Shown here: positions 52,813 to 61,341 of the stretch, piece after piece | How positions within the stretch are numbered: the first letter of the stretch is position 1 | Layout of the letters: every line of letters starts with the position of its first letter | DNA from: Pedobacter frigidisoli | GTDB taxonomy: Bacteria; Bacteroidota; Bacteroidia; Sphingobacteriales; Sphingobacteriaceae | DNA: 64,000 bases | NCBI RefSeq assembly: GCF_004331675.1 | Contig: NZ_SJSN01000002.1 | Location: forward strand, 1-64,000 | Direction of reading: 5' to 3' | Translations under genes and position numbers: made by a program | The notes under the pieces: generated by a model | Seen by the model: the letters and a program-made list of their open reading frames with translations, nothing else | Databases searched by the model: none | What the model was told of the DNA's origin: nothing

Positions 52813-55800
52813 ATGAAAAAAAATTACAAATTCAATTATTTGTCTTTGATCGGAAGGTGGCAATTTCTGGCCATTTTTCTACTTGCCTGCTCATTAAACG
52901 TTTTGGCCCAAGGGAGCAAAACAATAACCGGTAAGGTTATCGATGAAACCAATCAACCTGTTCCAGGGGTTACTATCAGAATTAAGGGCGTTAATGGCGG
53001 TACATCAACCAACTCAGATGGTATTTACAATATTCAGGCTAAAAATGGCGATGTTCTTGTTTATTCCATGCTTGGTGGTATTAGTAAGGAGATTATAGTT
53101 ACCAATCAAACTACAATTAACGTAACGTTAATGCCTGATAATCAAACCCTAAAGGATGTAGTTGTTATTGGTTACGGTACAGCTAATAAAAAGGATTTAA
53201 CAGGGGCGGTTACCTCCATTAAATCAGAAGAGTTTAATCAAGGTGTTATGGTTAATCCAGCTCAACTCTTACAAGGTAAAGTAGCGGGTTTAAATGTTAC
53301 TAAAAGCGGCGATCCAAATGCTAAACCCTCAACCATTTTGCGTGGTCCATCAACTTTAAGGGAGGGCGCTGCACAAGAGCCTTTTTACGTTATTGATGGT
53401 GTTCCAGGTGCATCAATTGATTTACTTGCACCTTCTGATATTGAAAACATCGATATATTAAAAGATGCATCATCAACAGCAATCTATGGTTCGAGAGCTG
53501 CAAATGGTGTAATTATCGTAACAACAAAACGCTCGAAGAATGGCCAGGCCCGTTTATCTTACAATGGATATGCGGCAGTTGAAAAGGTATCAAAAAAATA
53601 CGATATGTTATCTGCGCCAGAATTAAGACAATATCTTGCCGATAATAAACAAATCTTAAACGCAGTTGATGATGATGGTTCTGACACCAATTGGCAATCA
53701 CTTTTAGAGCGTACAGGTTATACTCAAAACCATAATCTTTCTTATGGTGGCGCTGGTTTGGCATCAGATTATGGTGCGAGTGTTAATTATTTGGATAACC
53801 AAGGGATTCTTAAAAACACCTCATTAAAGCGTACGATAGTAAGGGGTTACATCAATCAAAAGTTTTTTAACGATCGATTAAAACTTGGTTTAACCATCAC
53901 CAATAGCAATTCGAAAAGCTCGGATATTTATCAATCACAGGCGCTTCCGAACATGCTTTTCTATTTACCAACCGTAAGCCCGTTTAATACAGACGGCACA
54001 TACAAGGAAAACTATAATCGTACGGGAAGTGGTACACGTAACCCTTTATCAATAGTAGATAATAATCGCATTGATAACCTGAATAACAAAACTTTGATAA
54101 ATGGAATGGCACAGCTAAATATTCTTGATGGACTAAGATTTACGGCGAGTGTTTCCTCACAAAGAGATCAAAATAATTACAGTACTTATTTAAACAGCCA
54201 ATCTGGTTTGGCGAGGGGTGTAAACGGACAGGCACAAAAAGTTGATGTCTTAAATAAAAGCCAAGTGCTTGAGGGTTACTTTAATTACGATAAAACCTTT
54301 GGAAAACACAGTTTAAAGTTACTAGCAGGTTATTCGTGGCAAGAAGATAGAACAAATGATGGTTTTGGCGTTACCACACAGAATTTCTCTAATGATAATT
54401 TAGGATATAACAACCTATTTCTTTCTAACCCAACCTTACTGTCGCAAATTGCCTTTACTAATGCACCAATCTCTACTTTGAGGTTAATTTCATATTATGG
54501 TAGGGTTCAGTATAATTATAATGAGAAATATCTATTTCAGGCATCTTTAAGAGATGATGGTTCTTCGGCTTTTGGTAGAAATAATCGTTGGGGCTTATTC
54601 CCTGCGGTATCTGCCGGATGGAGAATTATTGGTGAGGATTTTATGAAAGCTGTACCGGTTATCAGTGATTTAAAGCTTCGTGCAGGTTACGGTGTTTCGG
54701 GTAACAGTTTAGGTTTCGATGCCTTTTCTTCTCTACTGATTTACGGCACACTTTCGGGTAGCAATAAGTTCTTAAACAATGGCAACATCAGTAATGCCAT
54801 CGGTCCTGTTAGAAATGAAAACCCCGATTTAAAATGGGAAAGCACTGCAACCACCAACATTGGGCTGGATTTTGGATTATTTAAGGATAGAATTACTGGA
54901 TCGATTGATTTTTATATCAAACAAACGTCTGATTTGATTTACGATCGTTACGAAGTTTCTACCACTCAGTTCTTCTTGCCAACCATTACTGCAAATGTTG
55001 GTAAAATCAAGAATACTGGTGTAGAGTTCGCTTTAAATGCGGTTGTAGTGAAAACCGATGATTTCAAATGGACAACTTCGCCAAATATTGCGCACAATAA
55101 AAATGAGGTAGAAACCTTATCAGATGATTTCTACAAAATTGCAGCCATTCAAACCGCACAACTTGGGGGTAAGGGCCAATCTGGAAACTACAGTCAGCTT
55201 ATTCAGCCAGGTTATGCATTGGGTACCTTTAACTTATGGAATTATGCAGGTAAAAATGCCGCAGGTGTAAGTACCTACATTAATGCTGCGGGACAAACAA
55301 TTGCAACGCAACCATTAACAACCGATGCCAAGATTGCAGGCGATGCACAGCCAAAATTAATTTACGGCTGGGCGAATAGCTTCAGCTACAAAAATTGGGA
55401 TTTGAACTTCCTTGTTCGTGGCGTATTGGGAAATAAAATATTGAATGCAACAGCCGCATCGTTAAATAATCCTGCTGATGCTAAGTTGCAAAACATACCT
55501 AGGTTTACCATAGGCGAATCTTTCAGTGATATCAACGCTTACTTAATTTCCGATCGTTTTCTGGAAAGTGGCTCATATTTGCGTTTAGATAATGCAACGC
55601 TTGGATATTCGATCAAGCCCAAAACAATATCGATTAAGGCAATTAGATTATATGTTACGGCTAACAATCTTTTTGTAATTACTAATTATACGGGTATCGA
55701 TCCAGAAATTAATATTGGAGGTTTAACGCCAGGTATCGATAACAATAATTATTATCCAAAAACAAGAACATTCAGTTTTGGTGTAAGTGCATCATTCTAA
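52813..55800 (+). CDS. SusC/RagA-type TonB-linked outer-membrane transporter
   Basis: A 995-residue outer-membrane importer. A signal peptide (about 1-33, ending in NVLAQ) is followed by a carboxypeptidase-regulatory-like domain (about 36-115, with TITGKVIDETNQPVPGVTIRI), then a plug with the SusC signature VVVIGYGTANKKDLTGAV (about 115-132), and a barrel ending in FSFGVSASF. Together with the SusD protein it would take up a ligand in a TonB-dependent way. The downstream genes are phosphodiesterases and phosphatases, not glycoside hydrolases, so a phosphorylated organic compound is the likely ligand. That is inference from context. Confidence 0.95.
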   Translation: MKKNYKFNYLSLIGRWQFLAIFLLACSLNVLAQGSKTITGKVIDETNQPVPGVTIRIKGVNGGTSTNSDGIYNIQAKNGDVLVYSMLGGISKEIIVTNQTTINVTLMPDNQTLKDVVVIGYGTANKKDLTGAVTSIKSEEFNQGVMVNPAQLLQGKVAGLNVTKSGDPNAKPSTILRGPSTLREGAAQEPFYVIDGVPGASIDLLAPSDIENIDILKDASSTAIYGSRAANGVIIVTTKRSKNGQARLSYNGYAAVEKVSKKYDMLSAPELRQYLADNKQILNAVDDDGSDTNWQSLLERTGYTQNHNLSYGGAGLASDYGASVNYLDNQGILKNTSLKRTIVRGYINQKFFNDRLKLGLTITNSNSKSSDIYQSQALPNMLFYLPTVSPFNTDGTYKENYNRTGSGTRNPLSIVDNNRIDNLNNKTLINGMAQLNILDGLRFTASVSSQRDQNNYSTYLNSQSGLARGVNGQAQKVDVLNKSQVLEGYFNYDKTFGKHSLKLLAGYSWQEDRTNDGFGVTTQNFSNDNLGYNNLFLSNPTLLSQIAFTNAPISTLRLISYYGRVQYNYNEKYLFQASLRDDGSSAFGRNNRWGLFPAVSAGWRIIGEDFMKAVPVISDLKLRAGYGVSGNSLGFDAFSSLLIYGTLSGSNKFLNNGNISNAIGPVRNENPDLKWESTATTNIGLDFGLFKDRITGSIDFYIKQTSDLIYDRYEVSTTQFFLPTITANVGKIKNTGVEFALNAVVVKTDDFKWTTSPNIAHNKNEVETLSDDFYKIAAIQTAQLGGKGQSGNYSQLIQPGYALGTFNLWNYAGKNAAGVSTYINAAGQTIATQPLTTDAKIAGDAQPKLIYGWANSFSYKNWDLNFLVRGVLGNKILNATAASLNNPADAKLQNIPRFTIGESFSDINAYLISDRFLESGSYLRLDNATLGYSIKPKTISIKAIRLYVTANNLFVITNYTGIDPEINIGGLTPGIDNNNYYPKTRTFSFGVSASF

Positions 55801-55895
55801 AAAATAAAAAATGAAACCAGCAGGAACGTACCAGTAAATAACAGCAAAATATGTTCATGCTAGCCTCATCATCTTTAAAAAAAAATAATATACTG

Positions 55896-57485
55896 ATGAA
55901 AAAATTTATAATCTTATTAAATATTCTTGCTTGCCTGATTGTTCTTGAATCTTGTAGCAAGCTTGATGTTGATGTAGAATCGCAATATGTAAAGGATAAT
56001 TTTCCTATCACCAATTCCGATTATGCTGCGCTTTTTGGTACCATGTATTCTAATCTTTCTTCTCAATACGGAGTGCCTTATTGGAGAATGCAGGAACTTT
56101 CTACCGATGCGGCAATTATCCCAGCACGTGATGGAAATTTTGATGATGGAGGTCAATATCGTCAGCTTCATTACCATACATGGACGATCGATCATCCAAA
56201 TGTTAGGGATATCTGGCAGTGGGGTTTTGGTGGTATCAACAATTGTAATCGTTTAATAAACCTTACCAACGAATCTTCAGTTTCTGAAGCCGCAAAAACA
56301 AGTAGTCTGGCAGAAGTAAAAGCAATGAGGGCTTTGTACTATTACTTTATGATGGATTTATATGGTAATGTGCCAATCATCGACACTTTTCCGGTAAGCA
56401 CACTTCCGGGAAATCAAACCCGCGAAAAAGTATTCGAATTTATTGAAAGAGAACTTTTAGCAGTGGTTACACAATTGCCTGTAAAAGATAATAACAACCG
56501 TATTTTGGTTTACGGCAGACCAACACAGGCTATGGCTTATGCCTTATTGGAGAAAATGTATTTAAATGCAGAGGTTTACACAGGGAAAGCAAGGTATGCT
56601 GATGCGGTTATAATGGCCGATAACATTTTGAAAAATACCAATTACGCTTTAGACACAAAATACAGCGATATTTTTGACGTAAATAACGGCCCACAGATTA
56701 ACGAAACGATTTTTGCAATTCCTTACGATCAGCAGATTCCTGGAAATCAAATTACAAGATTTGGGTTTTATCCTGCTTTAGCACCTGCTTATGGAATAAA
56801 TGTAGGTTTCAGTATTGCAATGAGCACTACACCAGATTATTATAACCGATTTAATTTAACCAACGATATTCGCAATAGCTTTTGGCTTATTGGAAAGCAA
56901 TATGCGCCAGATGCTAACCGCAAGCCAGATTTAACTAAACCAATTTTAGTTGCCGGGACAACTAACCAAATTGAGATTACACCAGATTTGATTTTGAAAC
57001 CTGGTAAGCCAATGGATTTAGGTAACACTGTAGCCGACCAGGCAAAAGGGGTACGTTCTGTAAAATATTGGCCTGATGTAAATGCCATTCAAACAACCAG
57101 ATTAAATGGGAATGACATGCCAGTTTTACGCTTGGCCGATGTAATGTTAATGAAAGCAGAAGCGATTTTAAGAGGTGCAGCAGCAACAACCGTTAATAGC
57201 GAATTACAAACTCCTTTAGTTTTATTGAATAAAATAAGAAGTCGTGCGGGTGCCACAGCAGCAACAACGGTTACCTTAAGTGCCTTGCTTGATGAAAGAG
57301 CTCGCGAATTTAGTTGGGAAGCTTGGAGAAGAAATGATTTGATCCGTTTCGGACAATTTGAGATTGAGTATCCATTACCGAACGATGTGCTTACCATGAA
57401 CAAGGATATAACGAAGCGAATTTATCCAATTCCTGCCAATGAGTTAAAGTTAAACGCAAACTTAAAACAGAATCCTGGCTATTAA
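55896..57485 (+). CDS. SusD/RagB-type surface lipoprotein
   Basis: A 529-residue outer-membrane lipoprotein that forms the lid of the SusC channel and binds the ligand. The signal ends at LESC (about Cys20). The helical TPR framework is recognisable in EVKAMRALYYYFMMDLYGNVPI (about 136-157), YALLEKMYLNAEVYTG (about 210-225) and the C-terminal LNKIRSRAGA and DERAREFSWEAWRRNDLIRFG (about 474-494), all SusD-typical. I start at 55896. An upstream frame lacks the lipoprotein signal position. It follows susC after 95 bases. Confidence 0.93.
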   Translation: MKKFIILLNILACLIVLESCSKLDVDVESQYVKDNFPITNSDYAALFGTMYSNLSSQYGVPYWRMQELSTDAAIIPARDGNFDDGGQYRQLHYHTWTIDHPNVRDIWQWGFGGINNCNRLINLTNESSVSEAAKTSSLAEVKAMRALYYYFMMDLYGNVPIIDTFPVSTLPGNQTREKVFEFIERELLAVVTQLPVKDNNNRILVYGRPTQAMAYALLEKMYLNAEVYTGKARYADAVIMADNILKNTNYALDTKYSDIFDVNNGPQINETIFAIPYDQQIPGNQITRFGFYPALAPAYGINVGFSIAMSTTPDYYNRFNLTNDIRNSFWLIGKQYAPDANRKPDLTKPILVAGTTNQIEITPDLILKPGKPMDLGNTVADQAKGVRSVKYWPDVNAIQTTRLNGNDMPVLRLADVMLMKAEAILRGAAATTVNSELQTPLVLLNKIRSRAGATAATTVTLSALLDERAREFSWEAWRRNDLIRFGQFEIEYPLPNDVLTMNKDITKRIYPIPANELKLNANLKQNPGY

Positions 57486-57505
57486 TTTCATCCAAAACGA
57501 AAAAT

Positions 57506-58570
57506 ATGAGACTGATTACCTGTGTTGGTTTATTGCTGGTTTTGCCTGCCATTGCCTTAATTTCTAAAAAGGAAGATTTGCCGATAAATCAAATTCAGGT
57601 TATCGGTTCGCACAACAGCTATAAACAAGCTATCGATCCGGCTTTATTCCGAGTAATTAAAGCTTCTGATTCTGCAGCAGCAGCTAGTTTGGATTATGAA
57701 CACATCCCCATGGCTGAGCAGCTGAACATGGGTTTGCGTAACCTAGAAATTGATGTTTATGCTGATGAAAATGGAGGTAAATACGCACATCCAAGGGGTT
57801 TTGAGCAGGTTAAAGGTCAGCCAGAGTTTGATAAGCAGGCCGAAATGGAGCAACCGGGTTTTAAGGTTTTACATGTTCCCGATATAGATTTTCGGTCTTC
57901 GGCGCTTACTTTCAAATCCGCATTGCAGCAATTAAAAAAATGGTCGGAAGCTAATCCTGAACACTCGCCGGTTTTCATCACCCTGGAGGCAAAAGATGAT
58001 TCGATAAAACGAAAGGGATTTACCCAGTCGGAAGTATTTACCACTAAAATTTTTGATAAACTGGATGCCGTAATTCTTGAATATCTGGGTAAGGAACATA
58101 TTATTATGCCCGATGTGGTTAAGGGTAAATTCAAAACACTAGAAGATGGTGTTTTGAATCAAAATTGGCCTAAACTGAGCAAAGCAAGTGGGAAATTTGT
58201 TTTTGTTTTGGATGCGACTGGTAGAAAGCGCTCCACTTATATAGAAGATCATCCATCATTAACTGGAAGGGTAATGTTTACCAATGCAGAGGCTGGAACA
58301 CCCGAAGCCGCACTAATGATTAGAAATAATCCAAAAGATACCCAAATTCCTGAACTCGTGAAAAAAGGTTATATCATTAGAACCAGAGCTGATGCAGATA
58401 CCAAGCAAGCCAGAAGAAATGATCGGAGTGATTTTGAGGCGGCATGTAAATCCGGTGCTCAAATTATTACCACAGATTATTATAAAAGGAGTACGCACTT
58501 TAAATCAGATTATGCCATCAGCTTTGCCGATGAAAAATACTTTAGAGCGAATCCCTTATTCAAAAAATAA
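57506..58570 (+). CDS. PI-PLC-C1-like phosphodiesterase
   Basis: A 354-residue exported enzyme with a signal peptide at about 1-18. The layout matches the calcium-dependent phosphoinositide phospholipase C family (PF16670-like): first catalytic histidine in VIGSHNSYKQ (about 31-40), metal-binding LRNLEIDVYAD (about 77-87) and YAHPRGF (about 94-100), and further conserved FITLEAKDD (about 159-167). It would cleave a phosphodiester such as phosphatidylinositol, giving a phosphorylated head group for the phosphatase encoded next. It begins 20 bases after susD and lies 8 bases before the phosphatase gene. Confidence 0.85.
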   Translation: MRLITCVGLLLVLPAIALISKKEDLPINQIQVIGSHNSYKQAIDPALFRVIKASDSAAAASLDYEHIPMAEQLNMGLRNLEIDVYADENGGKYAHPRGFEQVKGQPEFDKQAEMEQPGFKVLHVPDIDFRSSALTFKSALQQLKKWSEANPEHSPVFITLEAKDDSIKRKGFTQSEVFTTKIFDKLDAVILEYLGKEHIIMPDVVKGKFKTLEDGVLNQNWPKLSKASGKFVFVLDATGRKRSTYIEDHPSLTGRVMFTNAEAGTPEAALMIRNNPKDTQIPELVKKGYIIRTRADADTKQARRNDRSDFEAACKSGAQIITTDYYKRSTHFKSDYAISFADEKYFRANPLFKK

Positions 58571-58578
58571 GAAGACAC

Positions 58579-59982
58579 ATGAATAGAAGATCGTTGTTAA
58601 AAGGAGGTTTGTTAACCGGTTTAGGTTTGCCTTTTGTAGGCCTAAAAGATGTTGCTGCCTTACCACTTGGTGGAGCTAAAAAAGCCAAGAATATAATTAT
58701 GATGGTGAGCGATGGCATGAGTATTGGCACGTTAAATTTGGCCGATTTATATGCTAACCGTACTTTTGGTAAAAGCAGTAAGTGGCTTGGCTTATATAGA
58801 GATAATAAAGCCGTGCGGGCATTAATGGATACCGCTTCTGCAAATTCTATGGTTACCGATTCTGCTGCTGCAAGTTCATCTTGGGGTGGGGGTATGCGGG
58901 TAAAAAACGGTTCGCTTAATGTTGGCGTCAATGGCGAAAAGCCTCAGCCAATACTTCAAAAATTTAAGGAAAAAGGTAAGAAAGTGGGTTGCGTAACTAC
59001 GGTGCCAATTACCCATGCAACACCCGCAGGTTTTTGTGTTAACATTAATAGTCGCGGCGGGCAAGATATCATTGCCGAAATGTATCTCGCTCTTAAATTC
59101 GATGTGATGATGGGCGGAGGACATAAATATTTTGGGGAGAAAAGAGCAGGCGGAAATCTGATTCCGAAATATTTAACACAAGGTTATAAAGTTGTAGAGA
59201 ACAGAACGGAGATGCTTGCTTTGGATAAATCAAAGCCTGTTTTGGGTTTATTTGCCGAGGATGGTATGCCTTATGAGGTTGATCGCCTACATGATCAGGA
59301 GCTTATAAAAAGCACACCAACCTTAGCCGAGATGACAATGAAAGCCATCGAACTAATGAAAGATAATAAAGATGGCTTTGCATTGCAGGTGGAGGGTGGT
59401 AAAGTTGATTGGGCTGCACATTCTAATGATTTAAGTGGTTTGATTTTCGATCAGCTTGCTTTTGATGAAGCGGTTGGAAAAGTAATAGAATTTGCCGAGA
59501 AAGATGGTGAAACATTAGTAATCATCACTACTGATCATGGTAATTCTAATCCGGGTTTATTTTATGCAGATGAAGCAAATAAAAAATTCGATAGTCTTCA
59601 AAATTTTAAACACAGCAACACTTGGCTTTTGGCGCAACTAAATCAATCTTTCAGTGAGCAAAAAATAATTGATTTAATCAAGGAAAATCAAGGTTTTGAG
59701 ATGAAGTCTGAAGATGTAAAATCGCTTATCGTACACTTTAAGGAAATAGTACCCGGGCAACTTTACAATGAGTCGAATCTTCCATTTTATGAATACGGGA
59801 AAATTTTAGGCAAATACACCGATGTGCAGTGGGCAGGCATGAACCACACAGGTGACTATGTGGAATTGACCATGTTTGGGCCCGGTTCAGAAAATTTAAG
59901 GCCTTTTGTTAAAAACTACGAACTGCATAATTTTATGCTCAAAGCTGCAGAAATGCCAGAAGCATTTCTTGTAAAATCTTAA
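58579..59982 (+). CDS. Alkaline phosphatase
   Basis: A 467-residue phosphatase of the PhoA superfamily. The N-terminus MNRRSLLKGGLLTGLGLP resembles a Tat or lipid-free signal (RR near the start), so export is likely. Metal and nucleophile motifs are present: MVSDGMSIGTL (about 33-43), DSAAASSSWGG (Ser about 95), THATPAG (about 148-154), VEGGKVDWAAHSND (about 271-284) and TTDHGN (about 314-319), and a late histidine in MNHTGDY. The TDHGNSNPG motif differs from the canonical DHETGG. It would release phosphate from the products of the neighbouring phosphodiesterase. Confidence 0.9.
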   Translation: MNRRSLLKGGLLTGLGLPFVGLKDVAALPLGGAKKAKNIIMMVSDGMSIGTLNLADLYANRTFGKSSKWLGLYRDNKAVRALMDTASANSMVTDSAAASSSWGGGMRVKNGSLNVGVNGEKPQPILQKFKEKGKKVGCVTTVPITHATPAGFCVNINSRGGQDIIAEMYLALKFDVMMGGGHKYFGEKRAGGNLIPKYLTQGYKVVENRTEMLALDKSKPVLGLFAEDGMPYEVDRLHDQELIKSTPTLAEMTMKAIELMKDNKDGFALQVEGGKVDWAAHSNDLSGLIFDQLAFDEAVGKVIEFAEKDGETLVIITTDHGNSNPGLFYADEANKKFDSLQNFKHSNTWLLAQLNQSFSEQKIIDLIKENQGFEMKSEDVKSLIVHFKEIVPGQLYNESNLPFYEYGKILGKYTDVQWAGMNHTGDYVELTMFGPGSENLRPFVKNYELHNFMLKAAEMPEAFLVKS

Positions 59983-60064
59983 TTAGCCACACAACAACAA
60001 ATAAATAATTAAGCGCTTGCTCATGGCAGGCGTTTTTTCTAACATCAAATTTCAAAAGTTGATA

Positions 60065-61237
60065 ATGCATTCCCGATCAAAATATTTTTTCGTATTAATT
60101 TCCATTGTTTTCTGTTTGAATGTTAATTATGCCCGTGGGCAAGAAAACAATGATATACAACCCATTAAACCAGCAGCAGGAATTTGGCTAAAAGGCGATT
60201 TGCATGTACATTCTAGGCATAGTACAGAATCATCAAATAATTCCATTTTAAAGATTATCAATTTTTCAAAATCTGTAAAAATGGATTATTTATGCATTAC
60301 CGATCACGATAATCATGTGGATGGCGATGTCGCCCATCATACCTGGGCAGATCCAGAATTTAAATCAGATTCATTGCTTTTGCTTTACGGTGCGGAATGG
60401 ACAACAACCAGAGGACATGGCAATGTTTTTTCTGCTAAACCATATAATCATCAAAATTTGTTCGATGTGAGAGATCAACGTGATGTAAATATTGGAAAAG
60501 TTAAAAATTCGCTGGGTGTGCATTTGTCAGCCAACCACCCCAGTGGAAAAGATAATTTTGGTTTTTCTTATGATTTGGTAAAATCTATAGAAATCTGGAA
60601 TTCAGCTGTTTGGCCTAAAAATGCAAATGCCATTATGATTTGGGATGATATGCTTTCTTCAGGAAGAATGATTACTGGCAGGGGAGGAAGTGATACACAC
60701 CATGGTACGCCAACAGCATCAGAAAAACCAAGTGCCAATACCTATCAGGCAGAATTTAATTACGTTGGAACGCCAACTACCTGGGTTTTTGCAAAAGAGC
60801 GTAGTTTAAAAGCAATTATTGATGCCTTGGATTATGGCAAGGTTTCCGTAAGTTCAAATCCTTTTGCTCCACGTGTAGAATTTTATGCCGATACTAAGGA
60901 GAATGGAAAGTTTGAGATGATGATGGGCGACAACAGGATTTCAACCGGAAAGCCTGTTAAATTTCGAGTTCAGTTGATTGGGAATACGCTATTTGATACA
61001 AATTATACCGTTACAGTTATAAAAAACGGAAAAAAAATTAATTCGTATCAGGTTAGCGGTAAGGTGCCTGCTGTCGAATTTACCGATACACCAGATGTAA
61101 AAGTTCGTACCTATTATCGTGTAACTGTAGAAGGAACGAACACGGCTTATCCTCAAGTACCAAAATCTGTTGCATTGAGCGAAAATATGGTTGGTTTATC
61201 AAATCCGATTTACTTTAATTTTGATCCGAAGTTTTAA
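60065..61237 (+). CDS. Exported PHP-type metallohydrolase (CehA/McbA-like)
   Basis: A 390-residue exported enzyme with a signal peptide at about 1-25 (FVLISIVFCLNVNYARGQ). The metal-binding motifs of the PHP fold are present: KGDLHVHSRHS (about 40-50), CITDHDNH (about 76-83), a histidine in HLSANHP (about 158-164), and GGSDTHHG (about 216-223). Relatives hydrolyse carbamates, phosphoesters or related bonds, so a phosphoesterase role fits here but is not proved. An upstream frame starting at 60017 lacks the signal peptide at its N-terminus. The gap to the phosphatase gene is 82 bases. Confidence 0.85.
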   Translation: MHSRSKYFFVLISIVFCLNVNYARGQENNDIQPIKPAAGIWLKGDLHVHSRHSTESSNNSILKIINFSKSVKMDYLCITDHDNHVDGDVAHHTWADPEFKSDSLLLLYGAEWTTTRGHGNVFSAKPYNHQNLFDVRDQRDVNIGKVKNSLGVHLSANHPSGKDNFGFSYDLVKSIEIWNSAVWPKNANAIMIWDDMLSSGRMITGRGGSDTHHGTPTASEKPSANTYQAEFNYVGTPTTWVFAKERSLKAIIDALDYGKVSVSSNPFAPRVEFYADTKENGKFEMMMGDNRISTGKPVKFRVQLIGNTLFDTNYTVTVIKNGKKINSYQVSGKVPAVEFTDTPDVKVRTYYRVTVEGTNTAYPQVPKSVALSENMVGLSNPIYFNFDPKF

Positions 61238-61308
61238 CCTTATATTTTAAATGCACTTATTAAATATTTGCTAACAGCACTGTTAATATTGAGGTAAAAT
61301 TGCTTTTT

Positions 61309-61316
61309 TAACTTTA
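61309..61316 (+). promoter_or_regulatory. Candidate -7 box of the PLC-phosphatase fusion gene
   Basis: TAACTTTA is one mismatch from TAnnTTTG and leaves a leader of about 25 bases to the ATG at 61342. A TTG occurs 13 bases upstream, closer than the usual spacing. Confidence 0.35.
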
Positions 61317-61341
61317 GGAAAATTTTATTCACTACCATCCA

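Noticed and set aside
61271..61287. AACAGCACTGTT near the PLC-phosphatase gene as a fourth TetR operator
   Set aside because: Its half-sites are spaced differently (even-length palindrome), so it does not match the O1-O3 pattern.
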